DNA of 64,000 nt from Glossina fuscipes (Eukaryota; Arthropoda; Insecta; Diptera; Glossinidae). This document shows, one piece after another, positions 35,045 to 45,015 of this stretch. The position numbers and the translations under genes were made by a program. Where the stretch lies: contig NW_023998476.1 in the NCBI RefSeq assembly GCF_014805625.2, positions 454,132-518,131 of the forward strand. Reading direction: 5' to 3'. Positions within the stretch are counted from its first letter, which is position 1, and each line of letters starts with the position of its first letter. A model generated the notes under the pieces. That model was given only the letters and a program-made list of their open reading frames with translations. It made no database searches and was not told the origin of the DNA.

Positions 35045-37560
35045 TTTTATTATTATTATTATTATTATAATTTTAGACTAACGAAATAAATTCTTAGACA
35101 TTGAGCACTAGCAACACAGGCTATCGGCTCTAATTTGTAAATTAGATATATAATTTGTTATTATATATATATATATATATATGTATATAAATAATTTGTG
35201 TGTTTGTATTAGATATTGAGCCTAGTAGTTTTAATAAAGTAATATATTGTATTGATATTTTCTTCTGTAGCTGCATGTAGAATGTCCATAGGGTTAATCG
35301 TTCCAAATGCAATACTTCTAGCCAAGGAAAAGTTAAGGCAGTCGCAGAGAATGTGCTTTATAATGAGAGTTTGTCCACAACTGCAGATTGGGGAGGAAGA
35401 CTTCTTCAAGATCTATTGGTGAGTTGCAATTGTATGACCAAGGCGAATTCTCGAAAACGTTTGGATCTTGGCTTTTTCAACATTTGTTGGATATAAAGGT
35501 GGAGTTAATTGAGGGTAAATAGAAGAGTAGTGTTGATGATGATATTGTAACTTCCCTTCTGCAATTTTCTCTTTAACTTTTCTTCCAATGTATCTTTGAA
35601 GAACCAACTTTTCCATGACATCATCCATAATTAGAAGAGCAGAAGCAGCATACTTTGCCGCCGGATCAGCCTGCTCATTTCCCAATAAACCGATATGACT
35701 AGGTATCCATAACATTTTAATTTTTTCGTCGGGTGTTGTAATTATATTCCTTAATTTGTTGATGGTGCTCCATCTCGAAGTCGAAGGATTCCGAATAGCT
35801 TGTAATACAGAAAAACTGTCGGTAACAATGACGGTTTTGAGTTTGTTTTTATGAGCACGGTTCGCAGCGTGAAGTACGGAGAATAAATTATAGAGCTCTT
35901 GCTCAGAAAACGATTGCGACGGCGGGATATAGAGCGAAAGCACTGTAAATTTTATGTTTAAGATTATTTGTATTGCTACGGCTTGTATGTGTGAGCCTAA
36001 ATTTATGCGTTTGTGGTGTATACTTGATTTTATAAAAACACCAACTCCTTCTTTGGAATATGAATTTTGATCAGCATTCGTGAAGTATCCAGTACATGAT
36101 TTGAGTGGAATAGGATTAAAAGAGCTTCTACAATGGGTTTCTTGAAGGGATATAAGGCTTGGATTAAAATCATTTACGAGCGTACGGAGTTCATCAAAAT
36201 TATTAATACGTCCTTTAATGTTCCATCGTAGAATTTTAAAAACTTTATTTAATTGTAGTTACATGGAAATGGAATGGTAGGTGGGTTAAGTTGACATGTT
36301 AGCGTCTCCGCCGAGGTCGCTATAGGAATAGCGGAATGGTCTGCACTTAGGTGGTTTGAGGTGCAACGGGTGGGCGCACGTGAATAATTTGAAATTGAAG
36401 GTAGATTAAGGGATGAAAGATTGGATTTATTACAACTTGTAATTTGTTGACTAGAGTTGAGAGCTGGTGATTCTGGGGAATTTGGTTCATTAGATTTTAG
36501 CATACGTGTTGTTGTTTTAATTTTTTCAATATTTGCTGTTGCTTTGATTTTTTCATTATTATCTTTGGCGGGTGATGGAACTGTTTTCGCAATATAATTT
36601 TTGGTTGATGGTAGAATAGCCTTTTCATTGGAAGGACTTGGAGTTAAAGACTTATTAGGCTCGTTTTGCGAAGCGACAGCAGCGTAGTTATTACTTTTGT
36701 TAATTCTTTGGTTTCCAGTGGCATTTATTTCGCGGTTTTGATTTATAGAATCTCACGCAATTGTGTAAAACGTGGGCATTGTTTGTCTAACGTCCAGTGT
36801 TGATCATTGCAATTTAAGCAGAAACTACGGGTACAGCTTTCAGCACATGGAGGAAGACCACAGTTAGCAAAGGATGGAGGACTGGTGCATCTTTTTGCCG
36901 TATAACCCAGGCGTTGGCAGTTTTTACACCTCATGGGATTTGGAATGTAGAATTCTACTTCACATTTGCACCAAGTTACATCAACCGTTGCCGGTAGCCG
37001 ATAGCGGTCAAAAGTCAAAATAATTCTTCCTGTAGGAGAGCGAGTTTTTCCATCGTCATTTAATTTGGTGAATTTGTACATTTCAGTCACTCCTTGACTG
37101 ACCATTTCGCGAACAATTTCATCTTCCGGCACATGCTTTAAGCATGGGGCATAAACTACGCCTTTAACCGAGTTGAGTTTGTCATGCAGTTTAGCGGATA
37201 TAGCACATAAATTAACTAGTGATTTCGATTTTAGGAGTTTTAGGATTTAGGAGTTTTCGGTAGAAGCTCGGGTTCCCAGCGAGGACAAGTAAATTCCCAT
37301 TGCGTAGAATCGAGATAGAGCCTGTATATGTTGTAATGCTATCTAGTGCTTTTTTACAGCAAAAAGGCTGATTTGTAAAACGGTTATGGTATTTTTTGTC
37401 AAGTGATGTCAGAGCGATGTTACTGATTAGCAAGACCGGAAAGTCCAAATTTTTAATTTTTTTTCTTTGCGGAGATGTGTCCGCTAATAGATGAAATCTA
37501 TTTGAGTTTTTATTATTATGCCTTATGGTTGCCTATTATTTATTAATTTGTGAAAAGAAC
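35045..37560 (-). mobile_element. I-like LINE copy with an internal deletion fusing endonuclease to RNase H
   Basis: Minus-strand order is as follows. An ORF1 (gag) region at about 37500-36249 has degenerate zinc knuckles CKNCQRLGYTAKRC (His replaced by Tyr) and CLNCNDQHWTLDKQC. The start of an AP-type endonuclease at about 36245-35900 reads ILRWNIKGRINNFDELRTLV then SLISLQETHC. Then, without a break in frame, comes RNase H from VLHAANRAHKNKLKTV (about 35875) through SHIGLLGNEQADPAAKYAA to a Cys-rich tail (SPICSCGQTLIIKHILC). The rest of the endonuclease and the entire RT are missing. The 3' end is TTTTAGACT...TAA repeats at 35045-35085. A stop near 35410 and Arg-to-Pro in the RNase H confirm decay. 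It has the same orientation as the copy at 26880-29345. Confidence 0.82.
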
Positions 37561-38063
37561 CATTGGAAAGGGAAATGGATTGGGAACTACTAAAGGAAAA
37601 CGTCAATTGTTTTTTATTTTTCTTTTTTTGTTTCTTTTTTATTTTTTTATTATATATAGAGTAAAGAAAGCCACGTAAGGTATCTGCGGTATCCAAAAGA
37701 AAACACGCACTACTCCTGCTTTTTTATAATTTTATAATTTTTTGGGTTTTTTCTTATTTCAGTTTTATGTAAAGGTTTCATAAACTTCCTCTTCTAAATT
37801 TTAACTTTTTTAATTTTTCACTCCCGACAACTTCTTTGTGCATTTGTAAAATGGCTTTGATTTTTATGTAACTTTTTCGCTAAAAGCCATCATCTGGTTT
37901 CTCCCATTACATAGATCCCTAATAAGAATTCCCTTTTGTTGAAAATGGAGACAGCACAGAGTTGCTTTGCATACTTGCGTTGCTAACGCTCCGTTGTCAT
38001 AACTAGTTTTCTAGTTTGGACAAATGCCGTTGCCAAGTAATAAAAAATATAAAATTGGGGGAC

Positions 38064-38200
38064 TTTTGCCGACGGCTTTGCAATTAACATAAAGTATTAC
38101 GTTCTTCCTGTAAATACTCTAGTATTACGTCACTCGTAAATTAGCAGAGAATTTGACGTTCGCTCTGCTTGCCTACCTTTAGGTGTAAATTAATGTAAAT
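38064..38200 (-). repeat. Second copy of the 18-bp motif with a degraded array
   Basis: TTTTGCCGACGGCTTTGC at 38064-38081 is followed by AATTAACATAAAGTATTACG and further AGTATTACGT and GTAAATTAGCAGAG blocks. This matches the organisation of the right arm that starts at 38437. It indicates a partial duplicate arm or a second, nested element. Confidence 0.6.
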
Positions 38201-38436
38201 TAATTTAAAGTTAAAAAAGTAAGGAAAAACCGCAATTTTATAAACGGCTTTTATAAACGGTTTATTTATTTTCACTTTATTTTCACTTAATTTTATTTAT
38301 TTATATGCTTTATTCACTACTTATTCACTACTATTGTTGTTTTTGTTGCTAAACTGCCAAATTGTTTGTTTGTTTGTATAGAATTTCAACAGATGTTTTT
38401 TATTGATTAGCAGTGAATTTGGAACAAATTGGGGAC

Positions 38437-38590
38437 TTTTGCCGACGGCTTTGCAAATTAACGTACAGTATTACGTTCATCCTGTAATTTAGCATAGAGT
38501 ATTACGTTCTTTCTGTAGTTTAGCATAGAGTATTACGTCCTTTCTGTAAATTAGCATAGAGTATTACGTTTGCTCTGTAAATAGCAGAAA
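38437..38590 (-). repeat. 18-bp motif and four 31-bp tandem repeats (right arm)
   Basis: The motif TTTTGCCGACGGCTTTGC at 38437-38454 leads into 31-bp units of the form AATTTAGCATAGAGTATTAC plus GTTCTTTCTGT, four copies with substitutions, ending near 38580. The inverted repeat proper begins about 65 bp further out at 38655. Confidence 0.8.
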
Positions 38591-38654
38591 ATGTAGCTAC
38601 TGTTTTGTTTAGTTTGATAATAAAAAATAAATTATGGCGGTTTACTTTTAGGCG

Positions 38655-38907
38655 AACTTGTAAAATTAAATAAGTTCAGTTCGCGTATTTTCCAAAACAC
38701 TAAACACATGAAAACAAAGCAACCAAGTCAAGGAAAAACAATCGGAAACAATCAGGAAACCATTAAAAAGGATAACAATTTCTTTTGTATATGTATATAT
38801 ATATTTATATATATTAATAAAGTATTTCAAATGTATAATAAAGCTATTATATAAATAAAGCTATTTATTTAATTTATATTTAAATATAAATTATATATAT
38901 TAATATA
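38655..38907 (-). repeat. Right inverted repeat of the 29.4-38.9 kb structure
   Basis: Its reverse complement aligns to 29403-29676 from the outer CCTGTTGC terminus inward. The middle is richer in TA repeats. Flanking bases outside (AAAGGCCAG) do not visibly duplicate those outside the left end (ATCGTCTAA). Confidence 0.75.
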
Positions 38908-40449
38908 CAGCAACAGGAAAGGCCAGTTTGATTTGCCCAATGACAAATCTATCTATATGTTCTATTATCTTCCTTTTCCATTTAACAATGGAAATACCCC
39001 CTCTGTTAAAGGAAAATATTCCCGTGCATACTGTGATAAAGTGATAGTAATATCCTCGACCATACTGTTAAAGTTGGAATCAGCCGTGTTTTTTTTTCAT
39101 ACCATAGAAACTTTAAATGAAATGATTAATCGATGGAAATGATAAATGAGTATCTCAATTCACTTGCATATTTATTGGTACATCTTTTATCTCTTTCCAT
39201 TTTTGATAATTACTCTTAGCGTAAAAAAAGAGAATTTATCGTTTAATCATATATTTCATTTTTATTTATTTTCCCTTGTTTTATAAAAATAAAAGAAAAA
39301 TGCGCTCTCTGTCCCAAGTAATCCAGTGAATTTGGATACAGCCAGGAATATTCCCCTGGCGTCGTAATTCAGCCGTACGTTCTTTTAAATGCTGCTAGAT
39401 TGCAACCCTGCTATATTAAATAGTATAGCGGGCAAGCTGATCTGTCCCTCTGCCTGTCTGTCTGAGACCGGCCTATGTACATGTGTAACCCATACGCCAC
39501 CGTTTTTTAAATATTTGGGCAATACGCTGTTATGGGCCAGGAACGAATCGTATTAAAAATGACTCCACTATATATATAACGCTTTATTTGAAGGTGTTTT
39601 TTGGGAAAAATTGTAATTGTTCGTATTTCCGGGAAAACATTTGTAAAAGATAGGATTTCGGCATAAAAAATAGATATCGAGAGTGTGGACCAGAGGTGGT
39701 TGTACCTTGAGCTATCTTTCATACAACCTTTCCTAAGGAAAATGAGTGTTTATATAAAACAAGAGATCCAAGTTTTTGGTGTAAAATAGTTCGTAATAGT
39801 TACTTAAAACAAGAAAACAACTAAGTATACGAAACTTAAACTACTTAGATATTTTTTACATCCCACTCTTCTCCCGTCCATTTTACTAATAACGTTATGA
39901 AAAAGAGATCTGTAGTCGAACTGTAACCTAGTTGAATAAAAAACAACATAACACGCGCAACATTTGATCTAAATTATTATTTTATATAAATGCGACATCT
40001 CAAAAAGCATGTATATTCCGCTTCCCCGTAATGCAATGTAAGTTGTAGACAGTGAGCGACTCTGCTGCTACAAGAATGTGTCCTTTCACTGTTCACGAGC
40101 AGCGCTATTTTCCTAAGGCTAGAAATAGCTCTTCTTATTCCACAAAGATTTGGGGGTATTACAAAGGCGAAATGTTCGTATAGACGGGATCACACTTTCT
40201 ATGTTTCTCCTACCCAAAGCGGATCACACTCTTCAGGTTGCTCTTTACGTAGTAATTGTTCAAATTCAAATAATTCATTTACAACAACACGCTCCAACTA
40301 TCAACGAAAGTGATCTTTTAGAAGCCCCCATTTAAAATCTCTCTTTGAGTCTATGCATTCCACATGATACATCGGCTGAAATTCTTAAGCATTGTATATA
40401 TAATAAAAGAAATAGTAAAATTCTACTAAAAATTCATATCCTCAGCCGA

Positions 40450-40790
40450 GAAATAATTTTGGTCGAAAATATCGCTTGTAGAATATAGCAATTATAGTGC
40501 ATGTACATTTATAGTTAATAAAATAATAATATGGCGTTACATGGGCAGTAGTCAAAAAACTGGTCAAATTGTTCCTTGAGCCAAAAAACGTCAGTGTACA
40601 AAATTTCATTAAAATATCTCGCAAAATTGTGGTCCGTAGGTTGAACGCAAGAAAAATGTGACGGACAGACAAGCTAAAATCAATTCAAAGAAAGTGATTT
40701 TGAGTCGTTAAGTATAATGACAGGGTGGCTCTATCTCAAATCCTCCGGGAAATAATATACTCTTATACCACAAGTTCAGTGGGGTAAAAA
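40450..40790 (+). repeat. Family Q repeat
   Basis: It contains ATATGGCGTTACATGGGCAG, AAATATCTCGCAAAATTGTG, GTAGGTTGAACGCAAGAAAA, GACGGACAGACAAGC, and ends TACCACAAGTTCAGTGGGGT. The same blocks occur at 58080-58450 (AAATATCTCAAAAATTGC, GTAGGTTGAACACAAGAAAA, TACCACAAGTCGAGAAGG). Confidence 0.55.
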
Positions 40791-41604
40791 GGAACTTTGC
40801 TAACAATACTAAGTCTATTTGAACTTATCATAATTTATTTATGTACATTTATTTGTACATTTACATTATTATCTAGGATTTGCGTTCTTGTCGTAACTAG
40901 AAACGTAATGGTTCACAATAATCTTTCAACTTTAAACCTTCTTTAGGCACATTAGTTGCTACTAATGTGGATGTTACCAGAGCCCAGGCCGTACGTAAGC
41001 GTTACGTATGTTATCATACCGTATCGCTCGACGAGATCGGAAACACGAAATCTCTTCTTACGTTTGCTTGATATTTCGTTCTAGCTTTTGCTATATTTCT
41101 TTATTAATATTAATTTTCAATACCTGAAATAAAATACAGTATAAAAAAAGAGCCTCTGTGACATCCAAGACGTCAATAACAAAATAATCAAATTATTTAT
41201 GATATAAATTTCGGCAGCAATCTAATTTCAAGTTTGATTTAACAAACTGTGCATCAACTTAGTAATGATAATATTTTGATAATAATGAAATTTACAGGAA
41301 ACTACAGATTTTACTAACAAGTGTTTTATATACTTATATTTGCATTTTTGTGGTTTATTTATATTTAATCAATCAACATTGTGAATTCTACTAACGAATG
41401 TTACGTATATTTGGCAAACAAAGATTTTCTTATTATTATCATTAGTTTAGCGAAGGTGGACTAACTATTTATTAATTTTATAACCAAGTATTTTAGTCGA
41501 AATTTATAGTCGTTTTTGCAATGCAACAGCTGTTAACAAATAATTCAACTAAAAAAATATAGAAAATGTTTGAATTTATATTGGTGCTAAGAAGCTTAGC
41601 TACT

Positions 41605-41726
41605 CTGTTAAAAGGCAAAGCAGTAGTAGAATAATCCGTTAAATGGCAAAGCAGTAGTGGAATAATCTGTTAAAAAGGCATAGCAGTAGTGGAATAATCT
41701 GTTAAATTGCATTGCCTCCGGCAAAA
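41605..41726 (+). repeat. 31-bp tandem array ending in a variant of the 18-bp motif
   Basis: About three units of TGTTAAATGGCAAAGCAGTA plus GTGGAATAATC (31 bp, some 32-33) run into GCATTGCCTCCGGCAAAA at 41709-41726, a three-mismatch version of the motif. Orientation matches the left arm at 30.7 kb. This is a solitary arm outside the main inverted-repeat pair. Confidence 0.7.
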
Positions 41727-42240
41727 CTTACTTTCAGATGCTTGCGAATTGTGGTGGATTTCAGGGCCGCTCACTTAATTTACTCTCAGATGCTTGCGAA
41801 TCGAGATGGATAGAAATCACAATTAATCAAACAGTTTTTGAAAATCTTCTAGAATTGACAGTTGATAAAAGGCAACACAGTCGAAAAGTTGTCAAAAATT
41901 GGAAAAAAACAATGTTTGCTTACCAAACGTTTCAAATTATAAAATAAATGAAAGCGATTCTCACACATACATGCCACCAAACTTATTACATTCTTGTGTG
42001 GAAGCGCAAGTCCGGCAAGATATGGTTAAAAACTTTATCCCAAAATGTAAATATGCCTGAAGCCTCGTCATTGCCCAAAAAAATCATGCATATAAGGTCT
42101 GCCATGTTTGCAATTAACAAAGGAAAGTGCAACGTCTAAGTGAGTATTACGTATTACGCGAGCCCGGAGTCGGCAATTCACTAAAGCTATTAGTATTTCC
42201 TAGATTTTGTCTACGTTTGTGATGTTAAAAGCAAACTTTT

Positions 42241-42330
42241 CTGGTCGTACAATATACTTTTCTGGTCGTACAATATACTTTTTTGGTCGTACAATATAAT
42301 TTTCTGGTCGTACAATATAATTTTCTGGTG
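42241..42330. repeat. 21-bp minisatellite, about four copies
   Basis: CTGGTCGTACAATATACTTT plus T repeats at 42241, 42262, 42283 and 42304 with few differences (ACTTTT versus AATTTT at the unit ends). It is unrelated in sequence to the 31-bp arrays. Confidence 0.85.
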
Positions 42331-43879
42331 ATTGTGGTGGGCATATCCAACATTCGCTTTAAACAAATTCAGTTTTCTTAATTATTAACTCATAAGTAAT
42401 TTGACTAATCCAATCGCACAGGCTTTTCGCACTATAGTCACTAGAGTTTGGAATAAATTTTCGGAAAATGCTTACTCTGTTGCCCTGGATCCAAAAATTA
42501 GAACCAACACCAAAGAGAAGAAAAAAAAAGAAACGAAGAGAGCTATTACGTTCTTATTTTGTTTTTGAAAAGCTTTTTTAGATGCTCTTCTATGCTCTTT
42601 TACATGTAAACGAGGCAAACCTAAAAGAAGAGGACAAGACACGCCATTGAGTAATATACACGACTTTAGCAAAAAATAGCGGCGACAACAGAATATTTGT
42701 TGCTTTTATAAATTTATAAAATCATTTAAAGTGTTATTAAAAATTGTAAACAAATTGGACGCTTATTCTCACATGTTTGGAATTATTGAGAATCATTTAC
42801 AGTTGGCGGCAAATTTTTATACGCTTATTCTCAGATGTTATTTGTTACACAGTCTCGGGTTTTTTGCAGGCAATTATTTGACTTTTGGTTTAGTTTCAGT
42901 AATGGCTCATAACATGTGCAAAGAGATGATACGGGATTAATTTAAATCAGAACTTTCCTTTTTTAGAAAATTTACTAGAAGAAAGCTAGTAAAATAGTAC
43001 ATGAGTATAAAGTGTCATATGAAGAAATTGATGAGTTTGAGAGTAAAAGAGTGTAAAAGAGAGTAGGTTCATAATCTAACTGTAAACTTCTAACTGTAGA
43101 CTTCTACTGATACAGTTCGTAGTAAAATGCACAAAATTACATATTACACTTTGTTCCCGTGCAAGGATCAAAGGTCGGCAAGAAAAGGTTTGCAGGTGGT
43201 ATTGGCGGCGCTGGAACTAATATGTGCGATATGTGTGACATGTGAGGAGTAGCTTTCGTTAATTTTGGTTAGCAACTTCTACCAGTAAAAATAGTGAAGT
43301 TATACGATATAAAAGTGAACATAACGGTTCAATTCGATGATGTTGATCTTTCTCTAGGCTATTTGCCTAGTTCTGCTTAAGTTTCGAAGTTCCAGGTAAT
43401 AACAATTTCGATACCAATAGATATGAAGCTCATCATTCGGAATAAATTTTGCTTACCAAGTAATGCATATCCAACATCAAATCAGATTTAAAGGTAAGGG
43501 AAATGACTTCAAATTGAAAGCGATGTCTGACATGTGATATGAAACGCACCTACACAAGAGGAAATAAATTTTCCTTCTACTTTAGCGAACACATAAAGAG
43601 CGAATTTATTCGATAATAAATTGTACAGCGCAGTATTCAATTAGATATCATTAACTTCGCTGTTTGTTTATTTATTTATTTAAGTATTATGAAGCATTTG
43701 TGTTTCGAAAATTTTAAAGAAAATACTGGTAAATTAGAATGCGTGGGAAATTGTTAGATAAAGTCTTGTCAATTATTGGATTTTTTCTATACAAATAACA
43801 AAATTTTTGCTATGCTATAGTTACGTAAGCCCGCACCACGCAGAATATTGCATAGAATAGGGACTTTTTATACCCATCA

Positions 43880-44090
43880 CCTGTGAGTATAGTCATTTTG
43901 TCAAAACCTTTACAACGCCCAGAAGGAAGTGTCAGGAACCCCACAAAGTATAAATGCATTTTAACATGTCCGCCTGTTCGTCTGCCTATCAGTCATATGC
44001 GCATTTTGTTCTTTTACTTCTTTTGTTTGAACGCTGATGGGTATTACAGATTCGGGTCGGGCCGAATTTAATTGCTTTACTTGTTTCAAA
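43880..44090 (+). repeat. Family R repeat, short copy
   Basis: Blocks are CGCCCAGAAGGAAGTGTCAG, CCCCACAAAGTATAAATGC, ATGTCCGCCTGTTCGTCTG, then TTCGGGTCGGGCCGAATTTA. It shares its 5' blocks with the copy at 16800-17160 and its 3' end with about 17515-17545. Confidence 0.55.
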
Positions 44091-45015
44091 TAGGATTAAA
44101 TCTGATGGAACTTTATAAAGAAGTTTGTCTATTGAGGCTTAAGTAAAATGGTATTCTTTAGCTCTTCATCTGAACTAAAATGAAGCACTTAGGCAGAGCC
44201 ATGCATTTGTATTTAAGTTATGTATTTCAAGAATTATATGTCAAGAATGCGAGGTGTTATAAAGTTAATGGATTATTATATTAAAGTAACTTAGCTTTAA
44301 TCAACTCCATTTTGTAAAGATTTTTAAACCAAAGAATGGTTTCTTCTGCCTAACTTTAATTCGATAAATATTTTTGCTAAGACACTTAACGTGGTCCGAA
44401 TAGGTATTAACAGCTCATTAATAAAACTAAAAGAGCGAGCTTAACCATCTTGTCCGCAAATTTAATTCCACTTGAATTTTATTAATTTAAGTGAAATTTT
44501 CTATTTTTTCACTTGCTTGATATTTTCGTGGTCCTCCTTTTCATTGAAGATCTCGGGAACAAGATTTCATAATAAGATAATATCGCGATTGATTTCCTAT
44601 ATGGGACAAATTTTACCGTTTGTGTTTTACAATCTTATCTTCAAGAGTAGCGTTCGATTTTTTGTAAACGGCAAGAGATTCGTTCTCGAACTTAAGCAGT
44701 TGGATTTTATTGGAGACTTTGTTTTTACAGGGCGTTTCTATACACTTTGAACATATCCGTTGTTCAAATTTTTAAGATCAGACTTTCTGAAAAAAGTTTG
44801 ACCGTATTCCTGATTCCGAACCAATTAAAATGATAAATAACGCGATGTGAAGAGGCGGACAAGCATTGTTAAATCCACTAGAATTTCGATGTCGACTATG
44901 AATATTCTAATCTTATCGATTTCTGAATCATATTATCACACCGTCGAAGCAAAAAAAGAAAATATATCAATTATGAATCTAACTTTAGTTTTCGAAAATC
45001 TTTACTCATGCAAAG

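Larger units (their letters stand above)
29403..38907. mobile_element. Foldback-like composite: inverted repeats flanking captured gene fragments
   Basis: Segments 29403-29676 and 38655-38907 are inverted copies of each other. Both start, from the outside, with CCTGTTGCT(A/G)TATATTAAT, pass through an AT-rich middle with TTTATATTTAAATATAAATT, then TTTCCTGATTGTTTCCGATT, TTTTTCCTTGAC(A/T)TGGT, and GTTTAGT(T/G)TTTTGGAAAATA, and finish TTTTA(T/C)AAGT. Inside each arm lies a 31-bp tandem repeat (30671-30755 and 38455-38590) and the 18-bp motif GCAAAGCCGTCGGCAAAA in inverted orientation. Between the arms lie a CDC16 fragment, an unidentified coding fragment and a deleted LINE. Long inverted ends made of 31-bp tandem repeats are a hallmark of Drosophila Foldback elements. 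I see no transposase and no clear target duplication, so two independent insertions remain possible. Confidence 0.5.
38910..45015. other. Intergenic region between the inverted-repeat block and FKRP
   Basis: No gene is supported. It contains a family Q copy at 40450-40790, a 31-bp array with the variant motif at 41605-41726, a 21-bp array at 42241-42330, and a family R copy at 43880-44090. Frames at 41738-42139 sit directly beside the array and show no domain. Two copies of CTCAGATGCTTGCGAAT(T/C) (about 41732 and 41785) form a short direct repeat. Confidence 0.5.

Noticed and set aside
41738..42139. Two adjacent open frames (69 and 63 codons)
   Set aside because: No domain. They begin beside the 31-bp array and contain a direct repeat (CTCAGATGCTTGCGAAT), so they are probably element-internal non-coding sequence.
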